Shown here: piece after piece, positions 57,999 through 64,000 of the stretch
How positions within the stretch are numbered: the first letter of the stretch is position 1
Layout: the number at the start of each line of letters is the position of its first letter
Assembly (NCBI GenBank): GCA_036273735.1
Contig: DASUHA010000045.1
Span: forward strand, 1-64,000
DNA: 64,000 bases
Direction of reading: 5' to 3'
Source of the DNA: 13-2-20CM-66-19 sp036273735
GTDB taxonomy: Bacteria; Pseudomonadota; Gammaproteobacteria; Steroidobacterales; Steroidobacteraceae
Notes under the pieces: model-generated
What the model saw: the letters and a program-made list of their open reading frames with translations, nothing else
Told to the model about the DNA's origin: nothing
Databases searched by the model: none
Position numbers and translations under genes: made by a program

Positions 57999-58985
57999 AT
58001 GCGGAAAATCAAAGCTGCCGTCATCGGCGTCGGGTACCTCGGGCGTTTCCACGCGCAGAAGTACGCCCAGGCGGCGCAATGTGAGCTGGTCGGTGTCGTC
58101 GATGCCCGACAGGAGGCTCGGGATGCCGTCGCGGCAGAAGTGGGCACCCGTCCGGTCGCCGATTATCGGGACCTGCTCGGAGCGGTCGACGCGGTCAGCG
58201 TCGTGACGCCCACGCCGACGCATCATGCGATAGCGCGTGCGTTCCTCGAGTCGGGGGCGCACGTGTTGGTCGAGAAGCCCATCACCGAGACGCCCGATGA
58301 GGCGCGAGAGCTGATCGAGCTCGCTGCCCGCCGCAAACGCATCCTGCAGGTAGGGCACCTCGAGCGCTTCAACTCGGCGATTCTGGCTGCAGAACCGTAC
58401 CTGCGGGCGCCGCGCTTCGTTGAATGCCACAGGCTTGCCCCGTACCGGGAGCGGGGAACGGACGTCAACGTGGTTCTCGATCTGATGATCCACGACATCG
58501 ACATTGTGCAGACCATCGTCGGGGCGCCTGTCAAAACCATCGATGCCGTCGGCACGCCGGTCTTCTCCGACGACATCGATATCGCCAATGCGCGCATCAC
58601 ATTCAGCAATGGATGTGTCGTCAACGCCACTGCCAGTCGCGTCAGCTTGAAAACCGAGCGGAAGATGCGCATCTTCGAGGATGATGCCTACCTCTCACTG
58701 GACCTGCAGCAGAAGATTCTGACACTCATCCGCAAGCGCGGCCCCGGAGAGCCGGCCGGGCCGCTGCCGGTCAATATCGAGGAGCAGAGCCTCGATCCCG
58801 GAGATGCGCTGAAGGCCGAGATCGACTCTTTCCTCACCTGTATCCGCCAAGGACGGCCTCCCGTGGTCACGGGCGAGGCCGGCCTGATGGCGCTCGAGAC
58901 CGCCATGCGCGTCACCGAGCAGGTTCGGCGATCGTTGGCCGAGCGCCGGAGAATGGGAGCGAAGCCCGATGTCCAAGACCCCTGA
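57999..58985 (+). CDS. Gfo/Idh/MocA family oxidoreductase
   Basis: NAD(P)-dependent sugar oxidoreductase. Rossmann fold AVIGVGYLGRFHAQKYAQ, VVTPTPTHHAIA, the EKPITET motif with catalytic lysine (near residue 98), and GHLERFN. 328 residues. The substrate is uncertain; the GHLERFN/DLMIHDIDI pattern recalls the UDP-GlcNAc 3-dehydrogenases (GnnA) of lipid A biosynthesis, but no gnnB-type transaminase is next to it. Overlaps the amidase gene by 17 bases. Confidence 0.88.
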   Translation: MRKIKAAVIGVGYLGRFHAQKYAQAAQCELVGVVDARQEARDAVAAEVGTRPVADYRDLLGAVDAVSVVTPTPTHHAIARAFLESGAHVLVEKPITETPDEARELIELAARRKRILQVGHLERFNSAILAAEPYLRAPRFVECHRLAPYRERGTDVNVVLDLMIHDIDIVQTIVGAPVKTIDAVGTPVFSDDIDIANARITFSNGCVVNATASRVSLKTERKMRIFEDDAYLSLDLQQKILTLIRKRGPGEPAGPLPVNIEEQSLDPGDALKAEIDSFLTCIRQGRPPVVTGEAGLMALETAMRVTEQVRRSLAERRRMGAKPDVQDP

Positions 58986-59895
58986 GCATTTCCGTCACGC
59001 ACCGCGCCCGGTGACCGTCGCAACGCTCCAGATGGCCTGCGGCTGGGATGCAGTTGCCAACATAGCTACGGCGGAGCGGCTGGTACGGGAGGCGGCGGCA
59101 CGCGGCGCACGGATCATCCTGCTGCCTGAGCTTTTCGAGACGCCGTATTTCTGCATCGAGCAGGATGCGCGGCACCTCAAGCTCGCGCGTCCCGTCGAGG
59201 ACAATCCGGCGGTCCGGCACTTCAGCGGCGTAGCGCGTGAGTTGGGAGTGGTGCTGCCCATCAGCTTCTTCGAGCGCGCCGGTCCCGCTTATTTCAACTC
59301 CATCGTCATTCTCGATGCCGACGGCTCGCGGCTCGGCATCTACCGCAAGTCGCACATCCCCAACGGCCCCGGATATCAGGAGAAGAACTACTTCAGTCCC
59401 GGCGACACCGGCTTCAAGGTCTGGCAGACGCGCCACGCGCGCCTCGGAGTGGGCATCTGCTGGGATCAGTGGTTTCCCGAGGCGGCACGGGCGATGACGC
59501 TTGCCGGCGCGGAAATCCTGCTCTACCCGACTGCCATCGGCACCGAGCCGCCGCCGGCTCTGCCGGTGAATTCCCGTGAGCACTGGCAGCGTACCCAACA
59601 GGGACATGCCGCTGCGAATCTGATCCCTCTCGCGGCCGCGAACCGCTACGGGCTCGAGCGCTCCTTGCAGGACCCCGACGGGCTCTACATCCGCTTCTAT
59701 GGCTCATCGTTCATAACGGATGCGATGGGCGCGAAGATCGCTGAAGCGCCCGAGGAGGGCGATGCAGTGCTCACCGCAACCTTCGACCTCGAGGAGACGG
59801 CCGCCCTGCGGGACAACTGGTTCGTCTTTCGCGATCGGCGGCCTGACCTTTATGGCGCGCTGGTGTCGCTTGACGGAAAGGTCGAAAGCACATGA
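58969..59895 (+). CDS. aguB: N-carbamoylputrescine amidase
   Basis: Nitrilase-fold amidase converting N-carbamoylputrescine to putrescine. Catalytic triad: Glu in LLPELFETPYF, Lys in YRKSHIPNGPGYQEK, Cys in GVGICWDQWFPEAARA; the last motif is typical of AguB. 308 residues, slightly long at the N-terminus. Agmatine deiminase (AguA), its usual neighbour, is not in the window. Confidence 0.9.
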   Translation: MSKTPEHFRHAPRPVTVATLQMACGWDAVANIATAERLVREAAARGARIILLPELFETPYFCIEQDARHLKLARPVEDNPAVRHFSGVARELGVVLPISFFERAGPAYFNSIVILDADGSRLGIYRKSHIPNGPGYQEKNYFSPGDTGFKVWQTRHARLGVGICWDQWFPEAARAMTLAGAEILLYPTAIGTEPPPALPVNSREHWQRTQQGHAAANLIPLAAANRYGLERSLQDPDGLYIRFYGSSFITDAMGAKIAEAPEEGDAVLTATFDLEETAALRDNWFVFRDRRPDLYGALVSLDGKVEST

Positions 59896-59944
59896 GCGAG
59901 CGGGCCGAGCAACGCGGCAGGATGCCGACTTGGCGCCAATAGAC

Positions 59945-60622
<678 letters not shown>

Positions 60623-60933
60623 CGTCTCCGTTCAATGAGCGACCGCGGCAGTTGGTTCCGGCGCGGATGGAGAGCGCGAAAAACCGCTTCTCGAACAATT
60701 CTTTCGCTGCGCGTTGTGAGGCCGTGTAGCGGCCGTTTCGCGGCGTGACCGCGATGTACTTATCCAGTAGCAAGCGGCAGCGCTGCAATTTGTACGTGCG
60801 AAGATACGTGGCTGTCTGCGCGAGGAGAGCGGGTGCCTGCCGACTCGACACGCGACACCAGGCGTTTATCAGTGGCGTTCATCCAAAAACACAAACCGCA
60901 CCCCCGGCTCATCGCCGGAGGTGCGGTCACCAT

Positions 60934-61569
60934 TGGTGGAGGCGGGGGGACAGTACACCCGCCGCTTTCGCGGCGGCCTGGACTATGCCTTCATCCGCAC
61001 CTCAGCGACGGTGCGGATGCGGAGCGTGTTATCCCACCGTTCCGGTGGAATCCTAGTACCCACCCAGGACTGAAAGTCCACGGCGAGCCTATGAGTCTCT
61101 ACAGGGCAGGCCTGAGGTTGGCCCTCTTCCTACCCCTCGGCGTTGCCATGCCGCTCTCCGAGAAGAGCGCCGTCAGGTTTCACCGATGTGAGCTCCGTTA
61201 TCAGCCGACCCTCGCGGATCGGCGCGACCCTTGATCGAACCCCCGTCCGCAAGTCCTAGACTTCAGGATCTACGTACGTATCCCACTCATTGGTTCTCAC
61301 GCTGCGCTACCCGAGGGGCAGGGAAGACGCCGCGCCAGCAGACGGTAACTCTTAACGATCCGGCCCGTCGCACGCGCGGATCGCGATCCTGTGAACGCGT
61401 CCCCTGATTCAGTCGCACAGGCACGAGCTGGTCAGAGGTCAGCTGCGTTTAGGCAGCTAGAGCGTAGTTGTCGTCGTTGGCAACTATGAGTTGCAGAGTT
61501 ATTTACGAGGGCACTGCACCTCGGTACGCCCCTGAAGGTTCGCAACCCACGTCGAAGCCGGTCGCCCCC
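60934..61569 (-). ncRNA. ssrA: tmRNA, interrupted by a group I intron in the T-loop
   Basis: Rescues stalled ribosomes with SmpB. The 5' end reads GGGGGCGACCGGCTTCGACG, and the 3' end CGCCTCC-A-CCA pairs with GGGGGCG to close the acceptor stem. The tag frame runs 61481 to 61449 and encodes ANDDNYALAA then TAA (after the charged Ala). The T-stem GGGGG and loop TTCGAT end at 61234; the partner TCCCCC begins at 60950. Between them lies a 283-nt intervening sequence. Exons are 61234-61569 (336 nt) and 60934-60950 (17 nt), giving a mature RNA of 353 nt, a normal size. smpB is 1.3 kb away. Confidence 0.95.
60951..61233 (-). mobile_element. Group I intron (IC3-like) in the tmRNA T-loop
   Basis: 283 nt with core elements nearly identical to those of the Azoarcus tRNA-Ile group IC3 intron: GGTGAAACCT, ATGGCAACGCCGAG, GTAGAGACT (P7 5' side, about 61101-61093), AAGGCATAGTCC (P7 3' side, 60991-60980), and a P9 stem with GAAA tetraloop (60976-60959). 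The last intron base is G (60951) and the last base of exon 1 is T (61234), as group I splicing needs; exon TCGAT can pair with GTCGG (about 61208-61204) with the U-G wobble at the splice site. Too short to encode an endonuclease. Confidence 0.93.
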
Positions 61570-61823
61570 AAAGGTGAGCGATAGGATACCTCAAGAGCCT
61601 CCCGAGCGCAGGAAATCCCTGCGGCGGCCGTGCCCGAGCCTGCTGCTTGTCGGCGATCGGCGGCAGTTTCGTACGCCCACGCTTTCCGGTAAGGTCGCGG
61701 CCTTTTCGCGCTGGCGCGGAAACGGGCTTGCTGACGGCGCACTTGCCGCAGGCGAGCGCTCTTGAAGCGGAGCCCGGTCGCGGGGTCGGGGTAGGTTCGG
61801 GATTCTCCAGGGAGTCGCCCAGA

Positions 61824-62702
61824 ATGGTAAAGAAGAAGCTTGCGGCCATCGGTGCCGTGTTGATGCTGCACAGTGTCGCTTACGCTGCAACCGCGCTCTC
61901 GGCCGGCGCAGGGAGCGGATCTGCGAGCGAGGCCCAGAACGGACCGCCCAACACCTGGGCTGCGCAGGGACAGCTCGGACTCATCGTGACGAGCGGCAGC
62001 ACTACGACGAAAAGCGGCAACGCTGCCTTCGACGCCGCGCATCAAATGGGTCTCTGGACGTTGAGCGGCGGGTTCGCAGCGCTCTATGCCAGCACCGGTC
62101 CCTACAGCACGCAGCAGGACACCAACGCGCACGTGCAGGCGGATCTTGCACTGAGCAAGCGCACCTTCTGGTTCTCGACCGCCCGCTGGGATCGCAACCT
62201 CTTTACCGGCTTCGCCTACCAGGACAGTGTCGCGACCGGCGCGGGCTATAAGTTCGTCGAGACTCCCGCGACGCTCCTGGCCGGAGAGCTCGGTGTCGGC
62301 TACCGCATCGAGAAGCAGGAAATATTGCTCACGGGGCCCGCCGGCAATGTCATCAGCCGCACGCGCGTACCCGGGTCGGTCAATCGGGAGGCCGTGCTGC
62401 AGGCGGGATTGGACTACTCGCACTCGATAACGGAATCGACCAAGCTGGTGAACGCGCTGCTGGTCCAATACGGCTCGAGCGATACCACGACGACGGACAA
62501 TCTGTCGCTGCAGGTCAAAGTCGACGCGACCCTGTCGCTGGCCGTGGGCATGCAGCTGGTCAACAACACCAGCCCGCCGCCCGGCAGCGCCAAGCACACC
62601 GATACGGTGGCGACTGTCAATCTCGTCTATGCGCTGAAAAATCCGAAGCTTTCAGCGACTGCCGGCCCGCCGGCGCTGGTCAGCGGTTTCAACCTGCCTT
62701 AG
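61824..62702 (+). CDS. DUF481 (YdiY-like) outer-membrane protein
   Basis: Predicted outer-membrane beta-barrel. Signal peptide (LAAIGAVLMLHSVAYA), then repeated amphipathic strands (WAAQGQLGLIVTSGST, SKRTFWFSTARWDRNLFTGFAYQDSVATGAGYKFV, GELGVGYRIEK, LQAGLDYSHSITES). 292 residues; ATG 61824 with GGGAG 9 bases upstream. Earlier in-frame starts lie in the region upstream of ssrA and do not extend the conserved sequence. The 61570-61823 gap holds the divergent ssrA promoter region. Confidence 0.88.
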   Translation: MVKKKLAAIGAVLMLHSVAYAATALSAGAGSGSASEAQNGPPNTWAAQGQLGLIVTSGSTTTKSGNAAFDAAHQMGLWTLSGGFAALYASTGPYSTQQDTNAHVQADLALSKRTFWFSTARWDRNLFTGFAYQDSVATGAGYKFVETPATLLAGELGVGYRIEKQEILLTGPAGNVISRTRVPGSVNREAVLQAGLDYSHSITESTKLVNALLVQYGSSDTTTTDNLSLQVKVDATLSLAVGMQLVNNTSPPPGSAKHTDTVATVNLVYALKNPKLSATAGPPALVSGFNLP

Positions 62703-62709
62703 TCAATTG

Positions 62710-62736
62710 GCGCAAATCGCTCCCGGCGATTTGCGC
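62710..62736. terminator. Hairpin after the DUF481 gene
   Basis: 11-bp perfect stem GCGCAAATCGC / GCGATTTGCGC with a 5-base loop, 7 bases after the stop. No T-run directly follows. The segment to smpB (62737-62909) has no gene. Confidence 0.5.
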
Positions 62737-62847
62737 GGGCCGTCCTTGTGACTTTTCGATCCCGCGGCTCTCTGAGACCCGCCAGCGCGAGAGGAGATGC
62801 CCCGGGAAACGGGAGCGGCCCTGGGCCGCTCACTCAATCGCTTTCGG

Positions 62848-62875
62848 ACGGCGCACGGCGCACGGCGCACGGCGG
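62848..62875. repeat. Four 7-base tandem repeats near the smpB 3' end
   Basis: Three exact copies of ACGGCGC and a fourth ACGGCGG in the noncoding gap 35 bases past the smpB stop. Its function is unknown. Confidence 0.7.
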
Positions 62876-62909
62876 AGGGTGGCGGGTGCGTTTGATTCAG
62901 ACGATTTGA

Positions 62910-63386
62910 TCAGCGCGAATGCGACTTGAGCAGGCGGGCTTTGTCGCGTTGCCAGTCGCGGTCTTTCTCGACGGCGCGCTTGTCGTGCTGCTTCTTGCCC
63001 TTGGCCAGGCCTACCTGAAGTTTCGCGCGCCCGTCCTTCCAGTAGAGCTCGAGGGGGATCAGCGTGTAGCCCTTGCGCTCGACGGCGCCGATGAGTCCGC
63101 TGAGCTCGGAGTGGTGCAGAAGGAGCTTGCGCGTGCGCACCGGGTCAGCCACTACGTGGCTGGAGGTCGCGGGTAGAGGAGAGACGTGCGCGCCGAAGAG
63201 GAAAGCCTCACCGCCGCGCAGATAGACATACGCCTCTGTGAGCTGCGCCCGCCCCGCCCGCATGGCTTTCACTTCCCAACCTTGCAGCGCAAGCCCGGCC
63301 TCGTAGCGCTCCTCGATGAAGTACTCGAAGCGAGCTTTGCGGTTCTCGGCGATGAGGCGCGAGGCAGTGGCGACCTTGGGCGGCAT
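62910..63386 (-). CDS. smpB: SsrA-binding protein SmpB
   Basis: tmRNA partner that mimics the anticodon arm in the stalled A-site. NRKARFEYFIEERYEAGLALQGWEVKAMRAG, the AYVYLRGGEAFLFGAHVSPL block and a basic tail (DKRAVEKDRDWQRDKARLLKSHSR) are family features. 158 residues. Divergent from ratA, the standard gammaproteobacterial arrangement, and close to its RNA partner ssrA. Confidence 0.97.
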   Translation of the reverse strand: MPPKVATASRLIAENRKARFEYFIEERYEAGLALQGWEVKAMRAGRAQLTEAYVYLRGGEAFLFGAHVSPLPATSSHVVADPVRTRKLLLHHSELSGLIGAVERKGYTLIPLELYWKDGRAKLQVGLAKGKKQHDKRAVEKDRDWQRDKARLLKSHSR

Positions 63387-63478
63387 GGACGGGTGCGGAG
63401 AGCAGTCGGGGGGCTTTGGGGGGCGTCATTGTATGGGAAGCTTGTCCGCGGGGCGGCGATCTTGGGACAATCGCTTCC

Positions 63479-63943
63479 ATGCGAGAGGTTAAGCGCTCGG
63501 CGCTCGTCGCCCAGCCGCCGAGCTGCCTGTTCGCGCTCATCAATGATATCGAGAGCTACCCGCGTTTCCTGCCGTGGTGCACCCATGCGCGCGTAGTGTC
63601 CCGAACGGAGCGCGAGATCGTGGCCACAATAGGCGTCAAGCAAGGGCCGCTGCACGGGGAGTTCACTACCCGTAACGAGCTCGAGCCCGACAAGCGCATC
63701 CTGATGCATCTCGTGAGCGGTCCATTCAGGATGCTCGAGGGCCAGTGGCTGCTGACGCCCATAGGTCCGGACGGTTGCCGGGTAGAGCTGACCATGCGCT
63801 TTGCTTTCAAGAGCACGCTTTCAGCAATGCTCTTCGAGCAGAAGTTCGCCGACACCGCGGGGTCCCTCGTCGAGGCCTTCGTCGTGCGCAGCCGCACGAC
63901 CTCACCGCCGCCTGCTGCGCAACAGGGGCCTGCGGGCCCGTGA
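63479..63943 (+). CDS. RatA-type START-domain protein (ubiquinone-associated)
   Basis: Small START/polyketide-cyclase-fold protein, related to the Coq10 family and to RatA. REVKRSALVAQPPSCLFALINDIESYPRFLPWC and FEQKFADTAGSLVEAFVVR are family blocks. 154 residues from ATG 63479, with a short Pro/Ala tail. A GACAAT-like -10 sequence lies only about 13 bases upstream and no ribosome site is visible, so the mRNA leader may be very short. The function named for E. coli RatA (a ribosome toxin) is disputed. Confidence 0.9.
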   Translation: MREVKRSALVAQPPSCLFALINDIESYPRFLPWCTHARVVSRTEREIVATIGVKQGPLHGEFTTRNELEPDKRILMHLVSGPFRMLEGQWLLTPIGPDGCRVELTMRFAFKSTLSAMLFEQKFADTAGSLVEAFVVRSRTTSPPPAAQQGPAGP

Positions 63944-64000
63944 GTGGCCGCGCCGACAAACACTGCGTCGTGGCATATGCCGACGGGGAGGGGCAATACC
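63940..64000 (+). CDS. rnfH: RnfH-family protein, 5' part only
   Basis: GTG at 63940 overlaps the ratA stop (GTGA) and runs to the window edge: VSGRADKHCVVAYADGEGQY. The VVAYA...QY pattern matches the start of RnfH (RatB), which follows ratA in gammaproteobacteria. Only 20 codons are seen, and the call depends mostly on synteny. Confidence 0.7.
   Translation, partial: MSGRADKHCVVAYADGEGQY

Noticed and set aside
60833..61234. Protein-coding gene between udgX and the DUF481 gene
   Set aside because: The region is the tmRNA gene with its intron; the open frames read against conserved RNA elements.
60934..61569. Two-piece (permuted) tmRNA as the explanation for the 636-nt span
   Set aside because: The exons are in normal 5'-to-3' order, the acceptor ends lie at the outer borders, and the insert has group I core elements; permuted genes have the reverse order.

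Overview
The window reads as chromosomal housekeeping DNA of a high-GC gammaproteobacterium, probably of the Xanthomonadales / Nevskiales / Steroidobacter side of the class. This rests on gene order: rpsF-rpsR-rplI-dnaB-alr, rpsP-rimM-trmD-rplS, ffs-dnaX-ybaB-recR, gcvR-bcp divergent from dapA, ppsA divergent from ppsR, and smpB divergent from ratA-rnfH, together with a Xanthomonas-type SUF operon and a complete Mla system. No rRNA, insertion sequence, prophage or CRISPR array was seen. GTG and TTG starts are frequent.

Layout. 1-7.1 kb: tRNA-Leu, rnr, rlmB, S6/S18/L9, dnaB, alr. 7.2-11.7 kb: FHA protein and PP2C phosphatase, radA, a CBS/DUF21 membrane protein. 11.7-17.1 kb: ffh, rpsP-rimM-trmD-rplS, sppA. 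17.1-27.2 kb (minus strand): an Rrf2 regulator followed by sufBCDSU, sufT, a Rieske protein, kbl and tdh. 27.4-32.4 kb: class I aldolase, mlaFEDCB and a convergent mlaA. 32.5-38.3 kb: BepA-like protease, PIN-PhoH protein, bcp, gcvR, dapA, a very short BamC-like lipoprotein, tRNA-Ser. 38.3-45.9 kb: ECF sigma factor with a cupredoxin and a DUF4142 protein, glcDEF, a GDT1-type transporter behind a yybP-ykoY-type riboswitch, and a secreted TIGR03118 protein. 46-57.4 kb: SRP RNA, dnaX, ybaB, recR, rsgA, orn, ppsA/ppsR, a DUF1249 protein, a coiled-coil protein and Prc protease. 57.6-64 kb: a small membrane protein, a Gfo/Idh/MocA oxidoreductase, N-carbamoylputrescine amidase, a UdgX-type uracil-DNA glycosylase, tmRNA, a DUF481 porin-like protein, smpB, ratA and the start of rnfH.

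The most striking content is two unrelated self-splicing elements in essential or near-essential genes. The tmRNA gene (ssrA, minus strand, 60934-61569) is interrupted exactly in its T-loop by a 283-nt intervening sequence (60951-61233). Its core elements closely resemble those of the Azoarcus tRNA-Ile group IC3 intron, and removing it regenerates a canonical T-arm. The sufB gene carries a full-length LAGLIDADG intein of about 357 residues (24871-25941) between the conserved EG and CTAP of SufB.

Other points worth attention are a SUF operator palindrome, a nearly identical pair of intergenic hairpin repeats 30 kb apart, an RGD/glycine-rich N-terminal extension on ribosomal protein S18, and several genes whose promoter places the transcription start at or next to the start codon. 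The trans-translation genes ssrA and smpB lie within 1.4 kb of each other.
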